A stretch of DNA of 64,000 bases, from contig JAUPFV010000002.1 in assembly GCA_036936605.1 (NCBI GenBank), positions 269,646,770 to 269,710,769 on the forward strand, read 5' to 3'. The position numbers were made by a program, and so were the translations under genes. The notes beneath the pieces are model-generated. The model did no database searches. It was given only the letters and a program-made list of their open reading frames with translations, and had not been told where the DNA came from. Source of the DNA: Limnanthes douglasii subsp. nivea. Taxonomy: Eukaryota; Streptophyta; Magnoliopsida; Brassicales; Limnanthaceae. Of the stretch, positions 10,750-22,037 are shown one piece after another; positions within the stretch are counted from its first letter, which is position 1; each line of letters begins with the position of its first letter.

Positions 10750-11985
10750 CAGTTTGAGGGGCTTTTCTGGGGGTGAGGGTGAAATTGATGACCCCAGAGA
10801 AGCCCCTGGAGTGTTGATACCAGTTGAAGAAGTTGAAACACACTCTTTGGAAGAAGGAAAAAGTGTTAAGATATGGTCTAAAATGCCACCCGAATTAAAG
10901 ATTAAGATGTTAAAGTTTTTAAAGGACCATCAGCATGTTTTTGCTTGGTGCAATGCTGATGTTACAGGGGTTCCAGCAGATATTATATCACATCACCTAT
11001 CCATTCGGAGAGACATAGTGCCGATGTTATTGTTCAAGAAGTTGACAGGCTCACAAAGATGGGGCATATAAAGTAGTCTCAATATCCTTTGTGGACTGCC
11101 AATCCGGTTTTGGTGAAAAAGAAAAATGGCAAGTGGCGCATGTGCATTGACTTCACAGATCTCAACAGGGCTTGCCCAAAAGATTTATATCCAGTTCCTC
11201 GAATTGATCAACTAGTAGATTCCACTTCTGGGAATAAGCTACTATCCTTTATGGATGCTTTCTCCGGGTACAATCAGATTCAGGTAGATCCAAAGGATCA
11301 GGAGCACACCACATTTGTCACTGACATGGGTCTTCATTGCTATAAGGTGATGCCATTCGGATTGAAAAATATTGGGGCTACTTATCAGAGATTGGTGAAC
11401 AAAGCCTTTGCTGATCAAATTGGAAGAAATATGGAAGTATACATTGATGACATGATGGTGAAAAGTATGGACGGACAACTACACTTGGCAGACCTCCAAG
11501 AAACTTTTGCTAACTTAGTAAAAGTGAATTTAAAGCTAAAACCAGAAAAATGCGTGTTCGGGGTACAGTCCGGAAAGTTCCTGGGTTACATAATAAGTGA
11601 GCAAGGGATACAGCCCGATCCGGACCAGCTTAATGCTTTGTTCCAAATGGAGCCTCCTCGGAATGTTAAAGAACTACAACGGTTGACGGGGAAGTTGGAT
11701 GCTTTAAATCGATTCATATCAAGGTCTTCGGACATATGTGCCCCGTTTTTTCAAACTTTAAGGGGTGCAAAGGGATTTGACTGGACTTCACAATGCGATG
11801 AGGCCTTCAATGAAATTAAGAAACATCTATCCTCTCCCAAGAATTTGTTTAAACCTATTAATGGAGAAACACTCTTCGTATACTTGGCAGTTCCAAGTTG
11901 TGCCATCAGTGCTGTATTGGTAAGAGAGGTGGATAAATACCCCCATCCGGTGTACTACATCAGCAAGAGATTGTTAGATGCATAA
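10750..11985 (+). pseudogene. Tat copy A reverse transcriptase
   Basis: The segment before RT (FAWCNADVTGVPADIISHHL) reads in the second frame to ~11020; a short deletion and a TAG at 11068-11070 separate it from RT proper. RT motifs: PVLVKKKNGKWRMCIDFTDLN, VPRIDQLVD, LLSFMDAFSGYNQI, MPFGLKN, the catalytic YIDD at 11440-11451, and KPEKCVFG. It continues into the connection domain and the native Ty3 RNase H (FVYLAVPSCAISAVLV), ending at TAA 11983-11985, apparently a Glu-to-stop change. Copies element RNA into DNA in the particle. Confidence 0.9.
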
Positions 11986-12783
11986 AAGCGTTATTTGAAA
12001 CTTGAAAAATTAGCGTTAGCCTTGGTAATTGCTGCAAGAAAGATGAGGCCTTATTTTCAGGCTCATCCTATTATCGTCCGAACATCTTTTCCCTTGAAAA
12101 ATTTTCTCCAAAAGGCAGACATTTTAAGCAGAATGACTAAGTGGTCAGTAGAATTGGGGGATTTCGATATTGATTTTGCTCCTCGAACAGCAGTCAAAGC
12201 CCAAGCCGTGGCTGATTTTTTAGTTGAATTCCACTCTGATAGGGATACAGAGCAGACTATTGAGATGAAAGGCAAAAAAGTCTGGATCGTCCGGACGGAT
12301 GGTGGATCCAGTACTATGGGATGTGGTGTAGGGGTATGCTTGACTTCTCCGTATGGTGACAAAATGTACCAGGCTATATGTTTTGCTTTCAGGGCCTCCA
12401 ACAATGAGTCCGAATACGAAGCAGCTATAGCTGGTTTAAAGTTAGCTTATGTTTGTGGGGAAAAAAGGGTCAAGTTGATGAGTGATTCCCAGCTTCTTAT
12501 CCACCATGCACAAGGTCAATCTGAGGCCAAAAAGGAGCAACTAGTGAAGTATTTGCTTCTTCTTAAAAATGAGGCTCTTAAGTTCAAAAACATTGTTTAT
12601 GAACATATACCCCGAGCAGAGAATGAACTAGCAGATTCACTGGCAACCATAGCATACACTGAGTCATATCCTTGGATCCATGTGCTGGAGAGCCCTTCAA
12701 TTCAACTTAATATGGGTAAAGAGGAAGAAATTTTCGAAGTACAGATGAAACAACCTCAAGATTGGAGATTTCCTCTCCTCTAG
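11986..12783 (+). pseudogene. Tat copy A RNase H tail plus second, archaeal-type RNase H
   Basis: LEKLALALVIAARKMRPYF is the end of the Ty3-type RNase H. A second RNase H follows: RTDGGSSTMGCG, ASNNESEYEAAIAGL, SDSQLL and ENELADSLA supply the Asp/Glu/Asp/Asp set. Carrying an additional archaeal-type RNase H after the native one is an established hallmark of the Tat lineage, and it supports the classification. Ends at TAG 12781-12783 in the linker before integrase. Confidence 0.85.
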
Positions 12784-14345
12784 TACCTCTCCGAAGGCAT
12801 CTTGCCTCCGGATAAATCGTTAGCAAGAAAAATGAAGCACAAGGCTCGTGGTTTTATCATACTAAGAGACGTTTTGTATAAACAGTCTTACAATAAACCT
12901 CTTTTACGATGTTTGGGAGATGATGAGTCTCAAGTAGTCCTCTCCGAATTGCATGATGGTGAGGGATCAGCTCACTGTGGATTCAGAGCTCTAACACGGA
13001 GAGTTTTACTAGCTGGCTATTACTGGCCCTCTATAATGCAGGATGCTAAGGAGCTGGTGAGAAGGTGTGATCCGTGCCAGAAATATAGCAATGAAATTCA
13101 TGTCCCAGCCATCCCTTTAGAGTCAATTTATGAGCCTATACCTTTTGCTCGATGGGGGTTGGATTTGGTGGGACCTCTTCCTATGGCGTCCGGAGGACGC
13201 AAAACTATAATTGTTGCTATAGATTAATTTTCAAAGTGGATTGAAGCAGCCCATTTGGCAGGAACAACATCAAAAGCTGTCATAAAATTCATTTTATCCA
13301 ACATCTGTTGCAGATTTGGTGTTCCAAAAAAGATAACAACAGACTATGGGTCACAATTCGACAATAAGGAAATGGATAGTTTCTGTGCCTCAAGGGGTAT
13401 ACAACATTGTTTCTCTTCGCCTTTCCACCCACAAGCAAATGGTCAGGTTGAAGTGGCTAACATAACTATACTGTCCGGTTTAAAGAAAAATTTGGAAGGG
13501 GCTGCTGGGAAGTGGCCTAGCTATTTACAAGAGGTTTTGTGGGCCTACTGGACTACACCTGGGGCTGCAACACAAGAGTCACATTTTGCCTTGGTATATG
13601 GGATGGATGCAATAGCCCCCATAGAAGCAACTCTTCCTTTATTTCGGGTTCACAACTTCTCCGAACACGCAAATGAAGTAGCAGTCAGAGGCCAGCTTGA
13701 CCTAATAGAGGAAAGACGAGTTCAGGCTCACCTTAGAGCTGCACACTATCAAGGTTTGATGAGAAGCAGGTTTGCTTCTAGAGTTAAAAGAAGAGATTTC
13801 CAGCCGGGGGACAAGGTATTGAAGAAAGTCTTCTTACACACTAAAGAGAAGCTGCTCGGAAAACTGGCCCCAACTTGGGAAAGACCTTATATGCTCATTG
13901 AAAAACTTAAATGATGACGCGGCGGAAACAGAAGAAGAAGCAACGATAGATGAAACCCTAATTCAAGGGTAACATGATGCAACCCTAATCTAAGGGTAAT
14001 AGAGAGTGAAATTTTCAGAGATAAAAAAATCTATTATTCCAAAAACTTCAAATAACTTAAGGCATAAGAGACTTTATATAATAGCTTCTCAAAACCCTAA
14101 ATTAGAATACAAGGAAATAAAATAAATATTTTAACATAAAATAAAATAAAATCAAATCTTAATATAATTAGATTTGATTTAAATACATAAGATATTTGAA
14201 TAAAATAAAATAAAATAAACAAGGCTTTTGTTTGGACTTTCTGGGCTACATCAGTAAACCTGGAACATATTGGCTCGAAGACAAGGATGGAAGGGTTTTA
14301 AATCACCCTTGGAATATTCAGCATCTCCGAATGTACTTGGAATAA
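12784..14345 (+). pseudogene. Tat copy A integrase, split by a solo LTR
   Basis: Zinc-binding HHCC region (ELHDGEGSAHCG, CDPCQKY), catalytic Asp in WGLDLVGPLP, second Asp in TTDYGSQF and Glu in NGQVEVAN, then the C-terminal domain (FQPGDKVLKKVFLH). A TAA at 13225-13227 replaces the usual Tyr of the D-Y-F-S motif. The reading is broken at 13911 by the 342-bp LTR insertion and resumes at 14259 with PGTYWLEDKDGRVL, ending at TAA 14343-14345. Confidence 0.9.
13912..14253. mobile_element. Solo LTR (342 bp) inserted in Tat-A integrase
   Basis: Begins TGATGACGCGGCGG and ends CTACATCA. Flanked by TTAAA (13907-13911) and GTAAA (14254-14258), a 5-bp target duplication with one change. Removing the insert and one TTAAA joins the integrase codons EKLKPGTYW exactly. 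No internal genes remain, so this is a solo LTR left by LTR-LTR recombination or a very small element. Family not recognised. Confidence 0.85.
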
Positions 14346-14390
14346 AAACTGTGTAAATATATACTTGTTTAAAAATCCATGTAAATATTT

Positions 14391-14444
14391 GGGGGCATAC
14401 TCTTTCCTACCCCGGTGGCACGGGGAGGTTTTAATGAGGTGTCC
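14391..14444 (+). other. Post-pol hairpin motif (copy A)
   Basis: Forty-six bases after the pol stop lies GGGGGCATACTCTTTCCTAC, then CCCGGTGGCACGGGGAGG, then TTTTAATGAGGTGTCC. CCCCG and CGGGG can pair around GTGGCA. Nearly the same ~54 bp occurs at the matching place in copies B (59197-59250) and C (32299-32350), reversed as expected. The position suggests a role in RNA 3' processing or packaging (inference). Confidence 0.75.
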
Positions 14445-14846
14445 AGGCTTTTTAAATAAAATTTGATGCCTTCTTAAAAAATTCGAAGTGTTTTTACTTT
14501 GTTTTTTGTCACACCATCCGGATTGAAGTAAAAGAATGATGACCACTTAAAAATTTGTCATTGGAGAATTTAAACGCTCTCGCTTTAGACTGTTTATGAA
14601 ATAACTAAGGGCTATTTAAACACTAGCCACCAAAATTGAAACAAACTATGAAAGAATGCAAGAATTGTGTAAAACAAAGATATTCATTGAAATAACTTAA
14701 GTGCCTTGGCTTTCCAAGGAATTTTAAATTGTCAAACAAAACAAAGGATCTATCCGGTCAGATACCTGACACAACAACAAAAAATGCCTTGGCCTTCCAA
14801 GGACTTTAGTTTAGGTAACATGAAAAATGAAAAGATAATTCATCAT
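14445..14846. repeat. Spacer between pol and antisense ORF, copy A, with an 83-bp repeat
   Basis: No gene. TGCCTTGGCTTTCCAAGGA recurs at 14702 and 14785 with small changes, an 83-bp period with about 1.5 units. Same location as the spacer arrays in the other Tat copies but unrelated in sequence. Confidence 0.65.
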
Positions 14847-16833
14847 TTAAGACTGAGCCTTTGAAGATGGCTTAGCCTCACTTGTCTTCTTCTTCTTCTT
14901 CTTCTTCTTCTTAGGATCGTCTTTCTCTTCGTGAGGGCCCTCCCCAGTATTTTCTTTTTCATCATAGGAGGAAGTACTGGAATAATCATGCAAGTCTCCA
15001 TCAGCCATGGTATGGAAGGGAAGGTCTTCGTACTCTACATGAAGCCACAAATCTCCCAGGTTCCTTTTCGGGAACTTCTCATGAAAGAGCAGTACCATAT
15101 CCGACTTCACCTTGGGGTACATTTGCTCTTGAGTATCTATTACGTTGTTGGCATAAGCATCAATCTAGGCCTGAATTTTGGCCTCCTGCTCCTTTAGCAG
15201 ATCAGCTTTCTCCTCTGCAGCCTTGGACACTGTATTCTCAAGAGCAATCTTGTCATTTGTAGTTGTGGATGACTTGATCCTTGGCCTTTGCCTCCTCTTT
15301 TGAAGAGGTGAGGTCTTTCTCTAATCCGGACAACTTCTCCCGGAGCTCTTTGACAGTGTCTTCTAGTGTGGCAGCCTTTGTGGTCCATTCCTCTTGGCTC
15401 TTCTTCAGCTCCTCGTTTTCTCCCTTTAAAATGTCAGCATGTTGAGTGGAAGTAAGAAGATCATCGGACAGTCTCTCTTTGTCAGATTTAAGATCTTTGA
15501 TAGAATCTGCCTGACTTCGAACTTGTTTCTCCAACACAAGCACTGGCTGAACACTACTTAATATAGAGTGAGCTATAATGTCCCTTTCACTTGAAACAGT
15601 AAAAGTCTTACCATCAAGCCTGGTGATGTCAACCCCATCAATGCTAAGGTCTCCTCCTCCAAGCTTGTCGGTTTGAAAATCACTAGGGATCTCCTCTGCT
15701 TGTGTTGGATCGGTAGGATCCACAGAGGGGAGAGGCTCCGGAGGCCGGAGAGAAAGTTCATCACCCCTAGAGGTCTTTTTATTGATAGCCTCCCTGTCCT
15801 TGCTTTCGGCTCCCCATTTTCGGTCTCTCTTGGAAGCCCTTGGGGGCTTTGGGGATCGAGCATCTTCCTTAACACTCTCATGCTTTACCACTTCTAAGAG
15901 AGCAGCATCAATCTGGCTTGGGGCTGGCCCCTCGGGATTTGTTGGAACAACCTCTTCTACCTCGGCAGGGTTAGCTTCACCTACCACCTTCTTGCCCTTC
16001 TTCTTCTTGCCTTTCATCTTACTCGGGGCCTTGGCCCGGCCTGGCAAGTAAAGTGACCCATTCGGTTCGTGTGTTCTCTTCAGGACTACATCCGGTGGGG
16101 GTGGAGTGGTGAGTTCTTCCCAGGTAAAGTCCTTCCGGCCAGTAGTGTTCCAGAGGTGAGACCTTGCGAAGTTGCCTTCTGTGAAAGCATCATGAAACCG
16201 GTTTCCCCACTTTTCAGCAGCCCAAGTGTTGATCTTGGTACAAGTGGTCTGCCCGGACTTTAGGTAGTCATTGAAGTCTTTTGGTATTTCTGCTAAATAA
16301 AAAAGCAAGACCAGTTAGTTTAAGCAAATTTGATAAAAGAGGAAATAAGGATATAAAGTAGGAGCCTTACGATCACTCCTCCATCTGCTGGTGAGGAGAC
16401 TTGGATTGACTCCGGATTTGATTTTCCTCCCGTTCTCCCAATCACCACTTACAAACAGGAATTGAGTCCTCCAGTTTTTCTTTGACTCAAGCAGGTTATC
16501 CACTGCTTTGTAGTTATCCCCCATGTTGAAGTGATAAAAAGGGATGTGAGGGTTCCTACAGAGACTGGCCACAACAGCGAATTCCTCCATTGGTAGAGGA
16601 ATGCCGGAGAGCCTGGAGGCCATGATGCAAGCCATAAGTGTGTACCATCTATTAGGGCTTAATTGACTGGGACAGAGCTTGATAAGGTGGAAATACCTAA
16701 CTATTTCCGGATCCAAGGGGAACCTTAAACCCCAGTTAAAGAGTTCAGTGAAGATGACTATTTCACTGAGTTTGCAATCCATTGGAGTTTCGGGTCCGGA
16801 AGAATGATTTGATATACTTAAAATTAAAAAAAT
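14847..16833 (-). pseudogene. Tat antisense ORF, copy A
   Basis: Convergent with pol. From the 5' side: FNWGLRFPLDPEIVRYFHL, MASRLSGIPLPMEEFA, FVSGDWENGRK and SRWRSD form the Transposase_28-like domain. After the intron at 16293-16370 come IPKDFNDYL, WAAEKWGNRFH and a Lys-rich hinge. A long heptad-rich coiled coil (~15560-15253) and a C-terminal block with LGDLWLHVEYEDLP and nine consecutive lysines (CTT repeats ~14886-14913) complete it. Best preserved copy, though frames change near 15250 and 15150. The 5' end is cut at 16833|16834 by the LTR of copy C. Function unknown; nucleic-acid binding is conceivable from its charge. Confidence 0.82.
16293..16370 (-). other. Conserved intron in Tat antisense ORF, copy A
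   Basis: On the minus strand the sequence runs GATC|GTAAGGCTCC to TTTTTTATTTAG|CAGAAATACC (78 nt). Splicing joins the SD codons to PEIPKDF in frame. Same codon position as in the other copies; good donor and a strong pyrimidine tract before the acceptor. Confidence 0.78.
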
Positions 16834-17190
16834 TGTAAGGATTGATTTCATTATACTTAGTACTATCAAGTATAAATCTGGTTTCTTGAGAGAGAGAGAG
16901 AGAGATAGGGAGAGAGAAAGAGAAAGAAAGTAATATGTTTGTAGAGAAAGAAAGTAAAAGAGAGAAAATAAGCTTTGGCTAATCAGAAAGCATAACCATT
17001 TATTAACTTTCCTCTTTCTTTATTTATAGGCGCAAAGACTTGTATAAATGATTCGGTTACATAAATCGTAATAACATTTCAACCCCTTTTATTTAAAAAT
17101 AGTCTAAAACTCATCCAACATATATACAAGTTATCACATATTACCTTTATTCTATTATATTTAAGCCCTCAATATTTTATATCCTTATCA
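16834..17190 (-). mobile_element. 3' LTR of Tat copy C
   Basis: Read on +: TGTAAGGATTG to TATCCTTATCA, 357 bp. It sits exactly where the antisense ORF of copy A breaks, which supports insertion of C into A. Contains a GA-rich microsatellite (16888-16934) and a minus-strand TATAAATA at 17022-17029. A polypurine tract follows on its inner side. Compare the LTR of copy B at 55034-55381: same ends, different middle. The partner 5' LTR was not found in the window. Confidence 0.75.
16888..16934. repeat. GA/GAAA microsatellite
   Basis: Imperfect (GA)n and (GAAA)n run inside the LTR of copy C. Confidence 0.85.
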
Positions 17191-17206
17191 GTAGCCCCCC
17201 TAGTTC
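17191..17206 (-). other. Polypurine tract of Tat copy C
   Basis: On the minus strand AACTAGGGGGGCTAC directly precedes the LTR start TGATAAGG. The same tract (GACTGGGGGGCTAC) precedes the LTR of copy B. It would prime plus-strand DNA synthesis. Confidence 0.8.
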
Positions 17207-18231
17207 TTATGAAAGACAATGAATAAGAACTAGTAATCATTGGACATCTTGGTAAGTAAAAAGTGTTCTTTGCTTAAATTCAATATGCTTCGAATTAGAA
17301 CTTCTCTTCTCATTGTCCAAAGTTATTTTGACATCTTATACTGTCTTCGAATAAAAACATATCTGAATTCTGCCTCGAATGTTTATCAACTGACTCAAAA
17401 ATATCAAGCCATGTACTTATCCTTAGTCAATGAACTCGTACACATGTTTACCTCAAAACTATCGCGACCCTTTGATTGCACTTCAAATATTTACATATAG
17501 CATCATGAGTTGGCTTTCTCATAACGGTAAAAAACGATTGGAATGGTCTAGAACACGTGCAAAAGCCTACTAGGCCTGTCATTAGGCATGACAGCTAACA
17601 GGTGTCACCTTACTTCTTCACAAAAAACCGCTAGATATTCCCTCTTTCTACCTAATAACCATCACCATCTCTTCCACTTCTCTGACCTTAGTATCTCTTT
17701 CTTTTCCTTTATAAATATTTCCTCCACCTGCTATTTGTCTTTCACAAATAAATTCTAGTGAGAGAAAGCAACTTTACCCTAAGAGAATCCTTAGTCATCT
17801 TCACCTGAAAATTCAATTTCTCAGGTAGCTTCGTTGGAAAACTCATATTTCCCAGCCAACTTTCAAATTTTATGAACTAATTTGAATATCCTTCTTCATC
17901 ATAGTTTATGAGAAGATCTCCAACTCATAAAAAATCAATTTTTGGGGGCTTACGACTACCTGTGTATTAGTGAAAGGGCTGCTAAATACAAGGTGCCATG
18001 CTCTCTACTTAAATCATATTTTATAGTAATTTCAATTGTAATCAAAGTTCCCCTGTGTTTCCAAGTTCATCCACCCCATAATCTCAACAACGTTTTCCAA
18101 CAAAGTTTTCACAATCAACACCAACGCCTTAAAATTGCTCTCAAGTGCTTTATGGCTTCACATATGTTCCTCCTCAAAAGAATTTTAAAATAACACAAAG
18201 ATTATCTACTCAAAGAATTCCAGAAGAAGCT
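17207..18231 (+). promoter_or_regulatory. Leader/promoter region of antisense ORF, copy C
   Basis: About 1 kb between the polypurine tract and the first recognisable antisense-ORF codons. A TATAAATAT box lies at 17709-17717 after a CT-rich stretch, followed by a GAGAGAAAGC leader. Short open frames here have no recognisable similarity. The layout suggests the antisense ORF has its own promoter, separate from the LTR (inference). Confidence 0.5.
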
Positions 18232-19162
18232 ACATCCCCTATCAATCCTAGTCCTCCTTGAACATCATGCAAGGTAACTCCTGGAATTCACCCAAAAACT
18301 TATCTTTCTCATAGTCTTTCTGTTAAAAAGAAAACATCCATATCTATTGGAGACATCGAGGCTGACACTCTTTCACAAAACATCACCAATAACCATACAC
18401 CATCATCTCCTCCCATGAGGTAGATTGCTGAGACAATCGTAGAGTCTCAACAAACTCCCTCAAACACCTAACAGGAAAACCCAATATCAACCTCAAATTC
18501 TCCTAAGCTAATAGACGAAGTGTCTAAGGAAGAAAATGATTCAGAAGTGACTCATTCAAATGTCGAAGCCATGAGAAGTGATTGTGCATCTGACACAGAA
18601 GATGATGCCTTGAAACAAGGAGCACCAGAGAAAAGAAGAAACAAAAATACTTTAATTGAAATTCCTAAAGACGTTGCTGCCTCAATGAGTGTAAAATTAA
18701 AACCACTCATCCCTGAATACGTCATGGCGCTAAAAAATGTGCCATACATTTATAACAACAAAGCTTAAGCTGGTCGTGTGAAGAAACAATAGGGAATAGC
18801 AGACACCATTACACTTCGACTACCAAAGGAGGGAGAGACTCCACTAGTTTGTGGAGCAGATGAATTGGTTGTCTATCCTGAGATCATCAATTGGGGTCTT
18901 CGATTCTCACTGGATCCGATCATAGTGGAGTACTTTGAAATGCTGAAGATCTGCCCTATACAAGCAACACTGAATTTATGGTTCACACTCTTGTCAGTGA
19001 TTATAGCTTCTAGATTAAGCCAAACCCCTCTCTCTATAAAAAACTTCCTTACCATGACTCGAATTTCGAAGGGACCGATACTGCTCTTTTACTACTAACA
19101 CATGTTGATGAATTCAAAATAATTGTCGACCTACTCAAAGCTGACAAATTCTGGAAGCATAA
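18232..19162 (+). pseudogene. Tat antisense ORF, copy C, first half
   Basis: Same protein as copies A, B and D: an acidic region (DTEDDALK), a basic run, LKPLIPEYVMALKNVPYIY, then LRLPKEGETP, INWGLRFSLDPIIVEYFEML and IASRLSQTPLSIKNF. Stops interrupt it near 18421, 18469 and 18766 and after 19095. It ends in the codons for ADKFWKH where the Athila-like element is inserted; the second half resumes at 30441. The upstream part (18232-18520) is Ser/Thr/Pro-rich. Confidence 0.82.
19158..19162. repeat. Target site duplication CATAA (left)
   Basis: CATAA lies directly before the TGTTAG LTR end and recurs at 30441-30445 after the other LTR end. The intact copy D aligns across the rejoined site without a gap. 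Confidence 0.9.
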
Positions 19163-20795
19163 TGTTAGTCCTTTTCTCACGCAAGTATACGTGGTCAAAT
19201 AGTAGCAAGTAATAAGTAAGTAAAATCGTTTCCACGAAGACCAGGTGTATATGACAAGAATTTACTTATGCAACAATGTATGATTATTAGACTAATGCTT
19301 GAACGAGTAATTAAATATGGGTGAATGAATATAACTAAGAAAATTAACTAACGAGGTTATCTAACGAGTTTACTTATGTGAGAGAAAACGTGGAACACTA
19401 ACTTCATTGTTTATTTTACTCAGAGTATTAATATAATTAATCAATATGTATAATAACAACGATTACTAATCAGATAACACAAAATCAGTATACGCTACCT
19501 TTCAGTACGCGTAAACCAAACCACTTAAAGAACCACAAAAACGATAGCAGCTAAGGAGACACCGCTTGCATGACAATCCTATATGTCTATACGAATTGAG
19601 GTACAATTTGTTTTAAGCACAAGTTATATATTTCGATTACATAAGGTAATATGATATGGTTAGTGACATATTACGAATCATGAACAATCACAATATGAAT
19701 CATTCAAGAACCTATGCTAACATGGCAATTTCTAAACCCTTAAATCCACTTTCACATTCATTAAAGATTAACAACTAGATATTCGCGACGCATATAACGA
19801 TAAGCACAACCATACTAGGTAACCGATAAAATTATCTCACAAATCAATCAAGCAATCAAACCATAAGTATTATTCAAACAAATCCGTTAGAGTTCCATGA
19901 CAACGATTAGTTCATAATCGAACGAATCATCATCATGAGCTCAAAAGTTAACATAGCTCTAAGACGAATGTAAATAGATGAATAAGCGTTTAGAGAATGT
20001 CAAACCGAACAATAACCACCGAGTATCGCCTGACAGAAACAATCCGTAAACTACCGATCGTAAAACAACGAAAAAAAAGTAGCCGTCACCTGTCTCGAGC
20101 AATATATAAACTATGGATCGAAAACATCGTAGCAGTTACCTCAATTGCGGTCGAAAACGACAGTAGCTGTCACCTGCTGCCTCTCGAAAACCACCGAAGC
20201 AACTGCATGCCTCTTGCCGTCTGGTTGTATGTTGCCGCTGCCGAAAAAACTAAAAGCAGCGTCACCTGCTTTCTCGTTTCGTTCTTCCGGATAGAACCCA
20301 AGAAGCCAATTCCATTTTGTCTTCTTTGTTTTATATCTTCTGCAGGATCGAAAAAAGAAGAAGCCAATTGCGTTTTTGCTTCTCGTTCTTCCGTTCTGCT
20401 CCACACACCCTATAGTCGTCAATCGCATTTTTGCTTCTTATTTCGTCTGTAGGTTAAAAATCCAAAATAGGTAGTCAATTGCCTCTTTTCTTCCTCGTTT
20501 TGTATTCTGACGTAAACCAAGTCTGTCGTACCCAATTTCGTTTTTTCTTTCTATCGTCTATTCTATTTATAACTTCTGCCGAAAACCCTAAAAGAAGCCC
20601 ATTACACTTAAATAAAAGAAACCCATTTCATTTATAACTTCCTCATAACTTTCCTTTTATCTCTCTCTCTCTCTCTCCCGTTTTGTGTCTGGCGGTTCAT
20701 GCTGCCCAATGAAGTCCATGTGTACGACTTTGGATCATGAGCCCAAAAATTGTTCAAAATTTGCCCTCAAGTACATTAAATTTCTAGTTTCTTCA
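19163..20795 (-). mobile_element. 3' LTR of Athila-like element (shortened)
   Basis: Matches 24777-25720 plus 29276-29957. On + it starts TGTTAGTCC. The match to the 5' LTR ends at TTTCTTCA (20795 / 29957): 483 bp present at the U3 end of the right LTR are missing here, and no polypurine tract borders the break. A minus-strand TATA (TTATAAATAG) lies at 20564-20573. Open frames inside the LTR carry no known domain and look incidental. Confidence 0.82.
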
Positions 20796-22037
20796 ATTGA
20801 TGCATGAATGCAACTGAATTTAAATGAATACAAAAATGCAATGATCCCGAACGTGTAACCGTAACTAATTCAGCATAAATGCCTCAACGAATGTAATGAC
20901 CTTAGAATGCGAAATAACTAGGTACTCATTGTTGGCAATAGAAGTGTGGAAGTGTGTGTGTGTACTCAAACTCAATCGACATGTTTGTAGTACAAATTAA
21001 TGGACCTTACTTGTTCTCATCATAATGATCACAAGTTTAGAAACGAAATACAACCTAGATTCTTCATAGTCAAGTTGAACATCCATATTTTCCCGGGGTT
21101 GTTAAAGATTTATAATGCTTTATTCTATATACATACAAACAAAGGCTTATTTGACTGTGCAATGGACGAGGTCCCCAAAAGACTTATACAATGGTGCCCA
21201 TGTAGCGAGCTTTAGGTTAGCGGATCCCAGACCGGAATAGTCTTAGGTCACTAGGCACAAAGTCCCCTAGAACTTAATAACTCGAGTACCAAAGAGCTCA
21301 TCCTAGCCAATTTCGCCTCTTTTTTTTCATCTTTTATTTTTTTTAGTAATCAAGCGATTGGGAATGAGTGAGTTTTACTCCATCTCATTCCACCCCTAGA
21401 CTACTCGTAATACGCAGCCACCAGCGAGAGGACGTACGTCAACGAGCGGCTACTAGCCTTTGACGTCTAACTGAATAATACGTATATTTATCTTTCAACT
21501 CCCCCAAACTTATATTTTTATGATCCACGAGCTAATAAAGGATTAAGGTATGACTCTGAACCTAGGCAAGGATTATGTATAAAAATACTCAAGTGTGTCC
21601 GTAACTAACATAAAAACAATCGATGAGTCTTCGTGTATTAATCGTGCTTCTACATCAAGCAAGCTAACTTACAAGCAACCTAATTAGATTTTATTCCTAC
21701 TGTCATTCCAAATAATTTTCATCATTGGCTACTTAAGTAGAAACAACAACTCAAGGGATCAAAGATGCAAAATGCATGAACAAAATGCTATGCTAATAGA
21801 CTAACTCGATCCTAAACACAATCTATAAGATCATGGCATGAATATGCAAGTAAGTATGACTAACATGAAGATGCACTGTCTATCATGAATAACTACTATG
21901 ATGAATGCAACTAAAATAAATTAAAAGATACAAGAAACACTCCCTACTCGTCCAACAGTGTTGATCATTGTTTCCCAGTGGGTTGCCTCCCACGAAGCGC
22001 TTGTTTAACGTCGATAGCTCGACGATACCACTCGGAA
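20796..22037 (-). other. 3' non-coding region of Athila-like element
   Basis: No gene. Downstream (in element sense) of the integrase remnant. Holds a polypurine-tract-like AAGTTTGGGGGAGT on the minus strand at 21498-21511, followed by TGAAAGATAAA. An alternative reading places the original 3' LTR start there, but that start does not match the other LTR (TGATAAGTGC). Confidence 0.55.

Noticed and set aside
14880..14913. CTT/AAG microsatellite as an independent repeat
   Set aside because: Encodes the lysine run of the antisense ORF, so it is reported there.
20141..20428. Open frames up to ~95 codons inside the Athila-like LTR, repeated at 29308-29595
   Set aside because: Both copies lie in the LTR leader, have no domain and differ by indels; similarity is explained by LTR identity.
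20640..20685. CT microsatellite as a promoter element
   Set aside because: Lies in the LTR next to other low-complexity sequence, with no TATA in register.
21498..21511. True 3' LTR start after AAGTTTGGGGGAGT
   Set aside because: The following TGAAAGATAAA does not match the start of the other LTR (TGATAAGTGC), and the LTR match ends at 20795; kept only as an alternative.
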